Source: Anastatus disparis (lineage: Eukaryota > Arthropoda > Insecta > Hymenoptera > Eupelmidae). Taken from it: 64,000 bases of DNA. This document shows, piece after piece, positions 20,788-32,858 of this stretch. Made by a program: the position numbers and the translations under genes. Position 1 is the stretch's first letter. Every line of letters starts with the position of its first letter. Where the stretch lies: the NCBI GenBank assembly GCA_017163975.1, contig JAFFSR010000366.1, positions 434,001 through 498,000 of the forward strand, given 5' to 3'. The notes under the pieces are model-generated. The model did no database searches and was not told the DNA's origin. It worked only from the letters and a program-made list of their open reading frames with translations.

Positions 20788-23700
20788 TTAATTAGATTTA
20801 TAACCGTATGGATAGCTAATTTCGTTATTCACGAATCGTCTCTTTGAGTACACGGGCTTGCATATTTTACATTCAGGTCGTGTTACATCATCGTGAAACC
20901 GTGTGCGTCTAATAGCGTCATAGTTTGCAAGAAGTGGCGGTATTTTACCAGTAATAAGATCTCGTATGGAATCAAAGTTTATTTTCTGACTCACCGACGA
21001 ATTAAGTCTTATACCCTTGATTTTGCAAACACATCCTTCAACGCCATCTGGTGTCAAATATTTATATCCGTGAAATTTGGGTTCTCCAGAGACGAATGAT
21101 GTGATGCTTGTGCCAAGACCATAACAGGCCAATTCGTCGGTTACGTCACCCAAGAACGGCCCTGTTTTCACATCGTACTCACCCACGCGACTAACATACA
21201 CAATAGAATCAGTATCGTAATACAATACACGTTCACCCAGTGGTTTCAATTCTTCGTAGAGTTTCAAACGCGCCAAGGCTGTGGTATAAGCGGCTACGAC
21301 AACGTTACATAATGGTGATGGCTCAACAGCCGATTCTTTGTTGTGCCAACTTACATAAATTGTCGTCTCATTGATCGGTAAAATTGAGTCGATCTCGGTC
21401 TCGACACTGCAGAGTAATTCAAACAATCTCTGTGGATCATCTATCACTTCAGTCTTTCGCATATTCTCTCGTTGACCAAATTTACCCCACAATGAATTTA
21501 AACAGAGTTTTGCTACAGATCTCAGACCAGCGTTATATTTTATTCGATTTTTGTCTAATTTAATGCCCTCTTGTTGCACAAATTCCTAAATATATCGAGC
21601 AATCGCGTTTTCATCACCATCAGCACATTCCGAAGGGTAACCCGACGCGTAAGTTTTCTCAGCGGATTCAAAGGTTCATGCCAATTTCGTGTCTTATTAT
21701 CGATGTACATCTTCATACTTTTGTTCTGTTAGTACTCATGATCAAAATCACATTCCCACTTTTCTATTAGTTGATAACCGTGGCTTCTTATCTTTTCGGA
21801 TATTCGCGTGGTTCTCTCGAAACGTTCATCCATATTTTCACCGTTTACGAGGCGTGAGTCACGGTTCACTGTGTAACACCATACACAGCCATGCCAATAA
21901 CACCCGTGGAATTGTAAAACAATTTTCGTACCGTTTTCAAGTTTGCAGTATCCATCCACTAGAGGGCCCTTGGGAAATCTCTTTTCTCGAGCTCGGACAG
22001 TATACCGAATTTAATGATTCAGCACATATTCATCCAACACAGCCACCGCATCGCCTTTATAGACTGCTTGTTTGCTTGTCTATAACCACCCTGAGGTATG
22101 ATTCCTATAGTGTCTTTTTGTAAAAAATTTTTTCTATATGCACGCATACAAGATGATGCGATGGTGGCGCACTCTACGAATGGATCTGTATTACCACATT
22201 CTATGAAGGTTTTGCGAAAGGCAAAACATGCTAATTGTAAAATTTTTACATCTTGTATACAGTATTTTATAATCTCATTTTTAAAATTAAATATATAACT
22301 GTCATTTTTTTTTTTCATTATACCACTGTATGAATTCTCGTCGCTCATCGACCTTCATCGAATCTGGTGAAAAAGACCACACAGGTGGCATTTCTCCAAC
22401 GTAATTTTGATTCTCTGGTGTGTTAAACAAATGAGGAAACGTACCTTTCTCGATATCAGCAAGACCATAAGCTTTTGGTAGTGCAACTAAACTCATGTGT
22501 AAGTAATTTAAGCTGTCTATGAATTTAACGGTTGAAATTTCCATTATGATTATTTTTGACCCGTTTAAAATTACATCTGGCTTATCTCTAAGATCTGTAC
22601 GTTCTGTCAAATGCTTGAGAGTAAATTGTGCATCAAAACCCTGTGCATTGTGGGCTATACAAATAATTTGTTCGAAACTTTTTCTTGTTGCTAAGGCCAA
22701 ATCAACTAGCTGTTTTACAGGGTTGATTTCAAACACGTATTCGCGTATACCACATATTTCGCAAGAATTTGTTATATTTTCATCATCCAAACAATAATTA
22801 CATACTTGTTGTATAACACACATATTCGGTACATGCAAACTTATTTTTTCACCATCAGCACCCGAAATAATTTCCGATTGTTGAGTCTCAAAGTCATAAA
22901 ATAAATAAAGTATATTCTTTTTATTGGTTGCAAATCCTTTTTTGCTGATAAAGGGTTGCATGTAACAAAAGTGTTCTATCGGCATTTTACTATTACATAT
23001 TTTGCAAAATATCGTATTACAATTATGTGGATCTTTATCGCACATTCGAACTGTTTTACTGCACAAACGACAAATTTTTATGATCTCGCATACCGACCGA
23101 AAATTATCAAAAGATTTTGAGATTTTATGATTTTCTAGACAAACATTACCGTAAAAATCTCTAGTGCATTGAATACATTTTATTCAAAAATAGTAGAGTA
23201 AATTTAAAATTGGTTGGTAATGATTAGAATTTTCATAATACATTATATTTAAGGTATGTCTAACTACATTACCAACATCGTGTACAAAACGTGCACCATC
23301 GTAAAGTGGTTTATAGCCTCGAGCAAAGTTTTGAAAAGAATAAACAACTATTGCAACTCCGAAAAGCGCATAATATTCTTGAAATAATTTTATTTCTTCG
23401 ATACCACAACCTGTTTCGGGTATCGTAACTCTCGCAGCTTTGACAAGTTTCAACGCTTGCACTTTCTGATATTGTGCTGTGTGGTGTCTTATTCTATTCC
23501 ACCTGTCATGGTGAATACCACTGCGCATTTGACCACGTATAGCATATATATGAGCAGCGACTAGCGAGCATGGAAGGCAAAGATTGTCGGTATTTTGAAT
23601 ATTTAGAATGGATTTCTTGAAAACTGATTCGCTAGTGAGTGATACCCGACCGCGTCCCTCTGGTTTAGAAACAATGCTGACTTTCACGTTTAAAACATCA

Positions 23701-24115
23701 TCGATTTCAAAATTGTCATTACTCTGTGCTACACAAGCTAATAACTCGAGTAGATCTGTCGGTAAAAAATCACGAACCAGTCTAAAAGAAATCCATAAAG
23801 AACCGTGAAAAAATCGGTCAGAGTTTATAGTTTTACCGATATAATCTGAAGGTCGCGCATTTTCACACACATGACGATATAAATCATTTATTGCTGCCTC
23901 AAACTACGTATACACATTCGCATTAGGTGGTTGGGGCAATATTGACACTGTTAATTGTCTACCTTGTAATTTAAATTGTCGGTAATATCGCGATGATTCT
24001 TCATGAATCGTAATATGGTTCTGAGTAGTAGTAGTACCATCTCCCTGCTGAAGATATTTGTCTACAATATGATATACCAAAATTACGTGAAAATGTGTGA
24101 TTTATAAATTTACGC
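20788..24115 (-). pseudogene. Polinton protein-primed DNA polymerase B, motif A deleted
   Basis: From high to low coordinate: an N-terminal region (24115-23184, with a TAG near 23909), then the exonuclease domain with 'YDFET' (near 22890) and 'HNAQGFDAQF' (near 22635), then 'YCIQDVKIL' and 'IIPQGGYR' (22270-22100), and 'FHGCYWHGC' (near 21900). The last part has 'KLCLNSLWGKFGQR' (near 21490, motif B) and 'YYDTDS' (about 21206-21222, motif C). Between 'EPLNPL' (near 21670) and 'SGYPSEC' (near 21635) almost nothing remains, where the palm domain with DxxSLYP motif A should be. Several stops and frameshifts add to this. It is the replicative polymerase of Polintons and is clearly inactive here. 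Confidence 0.9.
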
Positions 24116-24119
24116 TTAA

Positions 24120-24624
24120 GGAGATGTAAAACGGACACCGCCCCTGTATTGATGAATTTGGCTTATTTTTTCATTATATTGCAAAACTTGAGGAAAAGAA
24201 ATGCTTTAGCTTGTAGTATTTACCATAAAGATTATTCAGTTAAATTTTCAAATAAATTCATTCATTAGTTTTTAAAAATTTTAGTGTTCCAATATTTATA
24301 TATGGTCAATGTCCATAATCGCTACTCACGAACCTATTACTAGCCACTCATTGTTTAAAATTTTTGGTATCTAAATAACATTGAGCGGTTAGTAATAGGT
24401 TCGTGAGTAGCGATTGGGACATTGACCATATTAAAATTTTTAGATTTTGTACAAGAAATCTAAAATTCTGAGAAACTAATAGATGAATTTATTTTAAAAT
24501 TTAATTGAATAATCTTTATGGTACATATTACAAGCTAAAGCATTTATTTTCTTAAAAATTTGCAATAAAATAAAAAGATAGTAAATATTTATGAGTATAG
24601 GTGTAGTGTCCATTTCACATCTCC
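24120..24624. mobile_element. Large foldback MITE flanked by TTAA
   Basis: A 505-bp palindromic element, ends GGAGATGTAAAACGGACAC and GTGTCCATTTCACATCTCC, flanked by TTAA (24116-24119 and 24625-24628). It has inner arms around CGCTACTCACGAACCTATTA and a loop near 24370. It is inserted in the N-terminal region of the polymerase gene. Confidence 0.85.
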
Positions 24625-24734
24625 TTAAATCAACCTGTATTCTCTGTACCTGGTGATTCAGATAAAATCATCGTATTAAGTGTATTCTGCTCGTTATTAT
24701 TGATCGCCATTGATGACTGTCTCCCATCATCACC

Positions 24735-25532
24735 CTACCAAGAGCAACCAGGCATTGGTTCAAAAGGTGGTGGCGCTGCTGTATTATTATTTACCCCCTC
24801 CACCGCAATGTTTGGGGTAGTTTCAGAGACATTTATGACTTCTCTCACCTCTTCAGGAGGTGGTAGTAGCACAAGATCTCTCGAATCAGATACATCTTCT
24901 TCTTCAGACAGAAGCCTTATCAACAGTTCATCCTCACTACTGTCCTCCATCATATTTTGCAGGTCTGTAAAATTTATGTAAAATCTGCTTAGTTGCACTA
25001 TTTTTAACAAAAAAGTCTTATCCCGCGAAATTCTGTAATCATAAACAAAAAGTTTATTGGTTATTGATTATTGATCCGAAACTGATATTTTCTTGCAAAT
25101 CATGTTTTCAGATTTATTATTTTATTCACAACAAAAAAGTATATTATAGCGAAATTCTACGATCGTAAAGAAAAAAGATACAAGCTTTTACACGGTAAAA
25201 GAAATTATGAATAACTTACCTTTAATAACACGGTGATGTAACATAAGAAGCCTGACTCGTGACGCATCTTGCATCCCTCTGCTCTTAATACAACGACCAG
25301 CAATGTCAAGTATTTCATTATCATTAAAAATAACTCGCTTGAACATAGAAGCTAAGGTTCGTAGTCCGCAAAATCCTAAGATAAATTTAATTTTTTTCAA
25401 TAATTCATTATTGGAGCAAATGTTTAGACTTTTGCGCCATGAATTATTACAAAATAATTTTATTTGCGGCTCCCGAGCTAATGCTATATTAACAATATTT
25501 ATCAAGACTTTAAGTAAATTTTTTCTAACCAT
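24735..25532 (-). CDS. Spliced leader gene or polymerase N-terminus of the Polinton (two exons)
   Basis: Exon 1 starts at an ATG at 25532 and runs to about 25217, where AAAG|GTAAGT is a consensus donor. Intron 25216 to about 24979 ends in ATTTTACAG. Exon 2 is open to a stop at 24735. The donor leaves one base of a codon and the acceptor supplies two, so the frame is kept ('RVIK' then 'DLQNMMEDSSEDE'). Exon 1 is hydrophobic-basic ('LLKKIKFILGFCGL'); exon 2 is acidic then proline-rich. Beyond the stop the frame goes on toward the polymerase, so this could be the polymerase N-terminus or a separate gene. I do not recognise the family. Confidence 0.5.
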
Positions 25533-25603
25533 CTTACTTCGTGTTGATCTTCTTCTCTGGAACGTTGAACTTTAACTGTTAATCAGACCTGTCAGTCTTC
25601 GCG

Positions 25604-25611
25604 TATTTATA
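25604..25611 (-). promoter_or_regulatory. TATA box for the 25532 gene
   Basis: TATAAATA on the minus strand, 72 bases before the ATG at 25532, placing a start near 25580 and a leader of about 50 nt. Confidence 0.5.
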
Positions 25612-25619
25612 GTACGATT

Positions 25620-26340
25620 TGGACATGAATTTAAAAGTAGGGATGAGGGGTGGCGAAGGGGTAGTATGTGCGCAACATTTAATATTTCAAGAAACGTCTT
25701 AATTTGATATTTAAATCCGCCAACACATGTAAAATAATGTCAGTTTAGCGCAAATCGTGGACCGGTGTGCACGTAAGTACGTAAATTAATTCGATCATAG
25801 TATAAATCAGAATGCATATAATTCACCATCATTTCGCTTACGAGTAGGCGGGAATTTTTTCATGTAACGCGATCACACTTGGGCGTGTCCTATATTGTCC
25901 ACCTAGCTAGTGTGTGTGTCTTAAGTAAAGAGGCATTAATTGCCTAACCTATATAATTCGTAGTGAAATAATTTGTATACATTTACATATATTCTGCATA
26001 TAATTAATACTTATTTGCATATATGTATATATTTACATACATTTAGTATAAGTAGAATAACTACATAACATTTTATTTAAATTATAATAATAAATATATA
26101 ATTATTGTAAAAGATATGAACGTTATGCTCTTTTACTTTCTGCTATCCTGATACTTTTTATTAATTTTTCGTAATAATATCTTGTTTTTTACATAAAAAA
26201 TTTGAATTTCAATGCATTTATCATTTGCATGTTATTTGCATATAAACATTGTATAAGTAATGTACTTACTCATTACCATCTATACTTTTATGACATTGTA
26301 GGCCATATTCAGTTAAATATCCTGAGGTCTTATTAAATTT
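25620..26340. other. Interval right of the Polinton genes, no gene seen
   Basis: No ORF or family feature. A right Polinton terminal repeat might lie here, but nothing matching the left flank (14720-15096) was found. Confidence 0.35.
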
Positions 26341-26351
26341 CTATTGTTATG

Positions 26352-26352
<1 letters not shown>

Positions 26353-26430
<78 letters not shown>

Positions 26431-26455
26431 ATATGTGTGTGTGTGTGTGTGTGCG
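26353..26455. repeat. (TA)n followed by (TG)n microsatellite
   Basis: About 75 bp of TA then about 20 bp of TG. Related TA and TG/TA stretches lie at 26505-26530 and 26748-26815. Confidence 0.95.
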
Positions 26456-26744
26456 TGCGCGCATTTATTTATGACCTCGGTATATATGTCTCTCTCTCTC
26501 TCTCTGTATATGTATATATATATATATATGTAGGAACTCTACTGTCTATCTAACTTAATGTTGAGTTAATGTTATACTTTCTTTTGCCTTCTATTCTCCT
26601 GATACTTTTTTATCATTTCAATATCGTTAATTCCCGATAATTGTTGGTTCTTATAAATTTAAACTTATTTTAAATGCAACAAGTTTATTACATGTAATGT
26701 TTTAAATCTTGATCGTTCTTATTTGCATATGAGTATACAAATTA

Positions 26745-26797
<53 letters not shown>

Positions 26798-27599
26798 ATG
26801 TATATATATATATACATAGAAGGAAGAGGACCGTGCACGCACGAAATAATTATGATTATTAATAAAAAAAAAATAATGAACGACGGCAAGGAGTAATAGA
26901 AAATTTTTATTGATTAAACACGTCTGTGTACATGTATATATATCTCTCTATACTATATATCTCTCTATATTATATAGTTGTAAGGAAATTTTCTACGACC
27001 AAGCTCCTCCCCTTCTCTTCTTCTCCTCATCCTCTTACCTAATTTTGATCCTCTTTTTTTCCCTTATTTTTTACGTTATTTTACGTTATTTGTTCCTCTT
27101 CCTTTTCTTTTCCTTTTCTCTTCCTCCCCTCTTCTTTTTCTCTTCTTTTGAGTTTCCTCATGCCTTCATTTTTCCCTTCCTTTTCTCTTCCTTAAAAAAT
27201 CCATCACTTTTTTCCATTATTTTTACGTTATTTTAGGTCATTTTTGCTCATCCTCGGGTAAATCCTCAAATTTTACCTTTTTTTTTTTGTGTTATTTTAC
27301 GTTATTTTACGTTTTTGTTCCTCTTCCTTAGCTGCTCCTTAGCTCATCCCCTTTGATCCTCAATTTCATTCAAATCCTATCATTTAAAAAGCTTCTTGCT
27401 AATTTTTATTGTTTGCACCTACTGCTTTTACTTTAAATATATAGAACAAACATATTAAGTTAATAATTTTTATGATAAATTTTATAAAATGTACAATTAT
27501 TGCTTAAAAGAATAAATGACATCAAACATGGTAAAATGGAAATTCCGCAAGCCCCCTGTGCGAAAGCGCGTCAACCTCCACTACTAATTATTTTGTTGA

Positions 27600-29106
27600 A
27601 GATTTTAATGAAAATAAAGAAAATAATGCTTTATTTGAACTTAATAATATTTTTATTAATGAATATATATCTTGTAAAGATTTTGGTTTACCTGAACCAA
27701 AAATAAATTCAATTACTTTGAACAATAATCATCATGATGAAATAGAAAGCAAAAAAAAATTTTAAATTAATGTATAATAAATTAAACGATAAACAAAAAT
27801 TAATTTTCGAAATTTTAACTGAAAAAGATAATAAAAAAATATATTTTATCGATGGTCCTGGAGGAACAGGAAAAACTTTTTTATATAAAACTTTAATATT
27901 TTATTTCATATCAATTAATAAAAAAATTTTGTCTATGGCTTGGACTGGTATTGCATCTACTTTATTACCTAAAGGAATGACAAGTCATAAGACTTTTAGA
28001 TCACCTTTAAATTTAAATACAATTAAAAATGCATTTTTAGAATTACAATCAGATAAAAAAAAATTAAGAGAAGCTGATACAATAATATGGGATGAAGCAT
28101 CAATGATTCCAAAAAAGCATTAGAAATAGTTAATAATACATTAAAAGATTTTTGTAATAGTAATTTTCTTGTTGGTGGAAAATTAATTATTTTAGGTGGT
28201 GATTTTCGACAAATTTTACCAGTTATTAAACATGGAAATAAAAATTTAATTATAGAAGAAACAATAAAAAGTTCATATTTATGGCAATTTTTTAGTATAT
28301 TAAAATTAACAAAATAATATTCGATCTAAAAATAAAAAATTTGCTTCATTTCTATTACAAATTGGTGATGGCAAAATAAACCCTTTCATAATTCCAAACA
28401 AATTACAAACTAACGATATTTGTTCTAAAATTTATTCAAATATTAATAAAAATTGTTGCAAAGAAAAAATTATATTAGCTCCTCATAATGAAGATATTGA
28501 TAATTTAAATAAAAAAGTATTAAATTTATTAAATGGAAAAACTGAAACATATTATAGTATTGATTACGCTACGCATAAAGGTGTTGATCAAACTGATGAT
28601 AACATTTATTTGAATTACCAGATAGAATTTTTAAATAAAATTAAAGAAGGTTTACCACCTCATAAATTAATTTAAAAGTTAATGCTATAGTAATGTTGTT
28701 AAGAAATTCAAGTACATCGGAAGGATTATGTAATGGTACACGATTGAAAATTATAAATTTATATCAACATAATATTGAAGCTGAAATAATAACAGGCGAT
28801 AAAATTAGAAATAAAGTTTTTATTCCAAAAATTACTTTAAATACAGGAAATAATTCTTCATTACCATTTATTCTTTACAGAAAACAATTTCCAATTATAT
28901 TAGCATTTGCAATAACTATAAATAAATCACAAGGTCAAAGTTTCGATAATGTAGGCTTATTTGTAAGAAGACCATTGTTTTTACATGGTCAATTGTACGT
29001 TGCTTTGTCAAGATGTAAAACTTTTAATAATATCTATATTCAAAATAATTTAGATGATATATCAAAAATAGATAACATTGTTTGGACGGAAATTTTCAAT
29101 AAATAA
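27600..29106 (+). pseudogene. Helitron Pif1-like helicase domain, frameshifted
   Basis: Superfamily 1B helicase. 'IDGPGGTGKTFLYK' (Walker A, near 27850), 'IIWDEASMIP' (Walker B, near 28083), then after a one-base shift near 28117 'LGGDFRQILPVI' (near 28192). Near 28650-28750 it has 'LPPHKL' and 'MLLRNSSTSEGLCNGTRL', then 'INKSQGQSFDNVGL' and 'GQLYVALSRCKTF' (28915-29030, motifs V and VI), ending at 29106. Extra stops occur near 28317 and 28674. The family unwinds DNA during rolling-circle transposition. Confidence 0.88.
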
Positions 29107-29770
29107 TTTATTTAAATTCTTACCATTTTTATTAATTCATTTCATTTAATTTTAACGATTAATTGATTTTCAAATTTCATTTTGTTGTGTAAATTTGATT
29201 CACTTAAAGGGTATTTTATTTTTATTTCACTAAAATTGAAGATTTTTTTCTTTTGTAAAACTTGTTTTAAATTAAATTGAAAGCTAAAACAGTTTCTGCA
29301 TAGCTGTCAGAAAGTAATTAGTCGAAAATATCGGAGTGGTAGCTATTTCGCGAGCCGCGCTACTCATGATGCGATTTTTGTCGAAAAAAGCTAACAAATT
29401 TTTCACTGTGAATATTAGTGCGTGCGTAGAGCAAGCGATCAGCAAAAGCCACTTCAGTGTCGGGTAGGCAGCTAAGTAAAGAGTTAGTAGACTCTTTCTC
29501 TTTCTCTCTCTTTCACATTAGAAAATTGCAATCAATGAAAATGTTAAATAAAACAAAGGTGGACCCCTAAAAAGTCATTGATGTAAATTATTAAATGTGT
29601 TATGCTTATTATATTTTATTTTTTTTAAATATAATAGAAACAGAATAAAATTAAACTTGAATAAAATTATAAATCCCCATATATAAAATATAATTAAAAT
29701 GTTTCCCAAGTTTTTTATAAAATTATTATTTTATGAAAATTAATGTTTAAACTTAATATTAATAGAAAAG
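29107..29770. other. Helitron internal spacer, no gene seen
   Basis: AT-rich sequence between helicase and zinc-finger ORF. It contains a small GC-richer patch near 29340-29460 and a CT-rich run near 29495. Confidence 0.4.
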
Positions 29771-30007
29771 ATGGATGTATTTCAATGCCCGTTTTGCAAA
29801 AATTCTTATTCTACATCTGAATTTTTAAAAATACATATAAATAGAATTCATATTAAAACTATAAGTTGTAGAACATGTGGCTTATTTATTAACATTAAAA
29901 ATATTAGAAGACATGAAAAAACTCACGTACAAAAAAAGGAATTATGTATTTATTGTAAGAAAAATTTTAGTACGAAATCAAATAGGAAACAAAAATTTAC
30001 ATGCTGA
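29771..30007 (+). CDS. C2H2 zinc-finger protein of the Helitron
   Basis: Intact 78-codon ORF. Finger 1 'CPFCKNSYSTSEFLKIHINR' continues to a final His; finger 2 is 'CRTCGLFINIKNIRRHEKTH'; the third, 'CIYCKKNFSTKSNRK', lacks its His pair and looks truncated. It lies between the helicase and the Helitron 3' end, in the same orientation. It could help target or bind DNA, or be a captured host fragment. No promoter was identified with confidence. Confidence 0.6.
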   Translation: MDVFQCPFCKNSYSTSEFLKIHINRIHIKTISCRTCGLFINIKNIRRHEKTHVQKKELCIYCKKNFSTKSNRKQKFTC

Positions 30008-31352
30008 AAAATAATTTATTTTTATACAAAATATATGTATGAATTATGTATATATAATTAATATTACATATAAAAATTCCAAGAAGTATTTTCCAGAAAT
30101 ATTATTTTTTATTTATAAAAGTAAGTAAAAAATTATATAAAATTTTATAAACAATTATATTAAATAATTTTACAATATTTACAAAAATTAGAACAAAAAG
30201 ATGAAAAAAATTCTAAGTATGTTGACAAAAAAAAGGATAATACATAAAAATTTTTTAAATTTCTGTTTTCAAAATTTTTAGTCATAATAAAAATAGGTAA
30301 AATTTTTTTAATATTCTAAATTTATGAATTAAAAAAATTTTTGAATTCCTAAATACTGTTTAATAGTAAGTATAAGTAATATTTTTTTGTATATTTAAAT
30401 ATATTAAATTTAATATACATATTATTTTTAATATTTTATATTTCAGCGAACATATTTAAAAGATGTTATTTTTTATTTTTAATATATAAATAAAAAAATT
30501 ATTTTTTTCATTTATTTATTAAAAAAAAAAAACTTTTTTAAAATGTGAGTGGAAATAGGCCTCCTGGGGAAACCACTAAAAAAAACGCACCTACATATAT
30601 ACCTCGGTATTTAAAAATACTAGGTGGTGTGGAAAATATAGAAATATATTTATAATACCAACTTTATAAATTTAATAATTTAGGTAAAAAAACAAAAATT
30701 TATTAATGCTACGGACATTCATAAGATATTAGTATTTATGAAAATTGGTTCTATATAAACAATAAAAACTTTTATTATATAACATCATATAAATCAGGAA
30801 AACAAAAATGGGTTTGTAATAAATATTTAAATATATTTTTGAGTATAACTTAATACATTTTAATAATTATATTTTTTACAGTTGATGAAAATAAAAAAAT
30901 AAAGATAATGTAACCTAAATAACAAATAGGGGGTTGGCGAGCGGAGCGAGCAGGGGGTACCCCCCCTAGTATATATATATATATAATATGACTAGTGTAT
31001 GCAACCGATAAAAACTTGAGTCTGAATTTTCTTTTTATTTTACAATCGTGATTGTGTATGAATGATTGTTAATAAAATTATCGAAATGAAAATGGCTGAC
31101 ATGTATGTGTGTGTGTAAATATGAGTTTGTGTATGCCGTGTATTCATGTTTAAGGCAGATATATATATATTGGTTTTGTGTCTGCAGCACAAGACTAAAT
31201 AAAAGGTTGCAAATATACATAGATTAATAAAATTTAACCTATAAATTTAATTAATTAAATCTAGTTTTGAATTTTCAAAAAATATAATAAATAAAATGTG
31301 TTATGTGAACAGATGAAATGAGCCTTTTATTGTTTCTTAAAACACAGATGAT
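30008..31352. other. Helitron 3' part and following AT-rich sequence, no gene seen
   Basis: The last 430 bases before 30969 match the 3' part of the inverted Helitron copy. From 30970 to 31352 there is a short TA run and then no identifiable feature. The 5' LTR expected before the copia gag is not found here. Confidence 0.5.
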
Positions 31353-32807
31353 ATGGCAGAAACGACAGATAAAATTAAAGAAAGCCAGACGACAGTTAAG
31401 GTAAACAATGAATTTGATAATGATATATTTAATAATGAAGGTTTCGGGAATTCGACAGTCATAGATGAACAGGAACTATCACGCTTAATTCAGACAGAGG
31501 TTAATAAAAGACTTAATATAGAAAATAATAGTATTTTAAATATTTCTAAACAGTTGATAGAAACTATTAAAACAGGACTGACTGGCAAAGACGGATGAAT
31601 AAAACATGACTATAAACTAACTACTCAAATTAAATATGAAAACTTTTTAGACTATTTTCTGTCTGAATTAAAATCATTGGATTTGTTGTATGTTGTAGAC
31701 AGTACAGTTGTAGTAAATGAAAATTTATCTGAAAGCATAAAAGAAAAACACAGATATAGAGTACGTGATATATTAATTAATAGAATTGATAAAAATTATC
31801 ATGCTAGAGTAATGGAATTAAAAGATCCAATTGAATTGTTAAATAAAATTAAAGAAATTAAAGCAAGTGACGCAAATGTGACTCCATCTAGTATCAAGAA
31901 AAAACTATACAGCATACAATATAATCCAGTGAAAGAAAAGACAGTAAATTTTATTGATAGATTTGAAGAAATTGTAAGAAATTATAATAACATGCCAAAA
32001 GTTAAAATATTCTCTGAAGAAGACAAAAGAGACGCTTTCTATAAAGCTATAATAAATAAAGTAAATCAAGTAGAAGGAATAGATTTTATGACAGAAAGTG
32101 TAACAGAAAAAGGTTTATCTTACGATAAATTAAAATTACTTATTATGCAGATCGAAAGCCGCCAAACGACAGATAAGCCTTCAACGACAGCTATGACAGC
32201 TAACACAGGTACCATACAAAAGGTACGATGTTACGAGTGTGATGGCTTTGGGCATTATGCTAACGACTATCCACGTCAGGGATCCGTCATGAAAAAATGT
32301 TTCTATTGCCAGGATTTTACATGTGATTATGTGGCCGCAACATGTCCAAAACGTCGGGGATATTGGAGACAGATCGACAGTAAAAGATATGAAACAAAAC
32401 ATTATATTAATAAATTTAAAGAAAGTACAGGTCAGACAGCAGCCAAATCTAAAATAACTAACTCAAGTAACCATGACAATCAAAAACGAGCGAAATTTGA
32501 CAGTAAAAGAAGACAAGAAAATTATATAAAATATAACAGAGGAAAGTATCAAAAGAAAGGCAGTCTGAATCAAATAAAACCTAAAAATGAGAAGACTAAT
32601 GTACAGAGTGGTGAGTATCAAGCAATTAAAAAGGACAGTAAGCAAATGACTTCGTTTAACATAACGAATATAAACAATGAAACATTGGACAAATCAATAC
32701 TGGCTAAATTCATAGCTGACAGTGTCGCGACAGAACATTTAACAAACTCAAAATTGATTTTCAAGACTTTTACAAAACAACCGGACGAAATCCAATGCGC
32801 AAACTAA
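31353..32807 (+). pseudogene. Copia-type Gag and protease, stops and lost catalytic residues
   Basis: Single-frame gag-pol organisation of a Ty1/copia element. Gag begins 'MAETTDKIKESQT'. A TGA at about 31596 interrupts it, and the frame continues. The zinc knuckle 'CYECDGFGHYANDY' has Tyr instead of the last Cys. The protease site reads 'DSVATEHL', where DSGAT is expected. It ends at TAA 32805-32807, after which the same frame continues into integrase. The protein would form retrotransposon particles. Confidence 0.85.
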
Positions 32808-32858
32808 GACAGAAAAGCAATTCTTAAATCGGAGGGAGAGGGAAGTGTTCAAATTAAC

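Larger units (their letters stand above)
26947..30969 (+). mobile_element. Helitron, copy 1 (Rep region missing)
   Basis: The 3' end is typical: a GC-rich hairpin (GAGCGGAGCGAGC, GGGGGTACCCCCC) followed by CTAG at 30966-30969 and then T. The 5' end begins with TC within TCTATACTATATATCTCTC; the exact base is ambiguous (26943-26947). Both ends match the inverted copy at 51407-53348. Inside are a 5' segment with the putative start of the replication protein (ATG at 27528), a Pif1-type helicase remnant and a zinc-finger ORF. The HUH Rep domain that should precede the helicase is absent, so this is an internally deleted copy. Confidence 0.85.

Noticed and set aside
26344..26553. 69-codon ORF of alternating Tyr and Ile
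   Set aside because: It is a translation of the (TA)n/(TG)n microsatellite.
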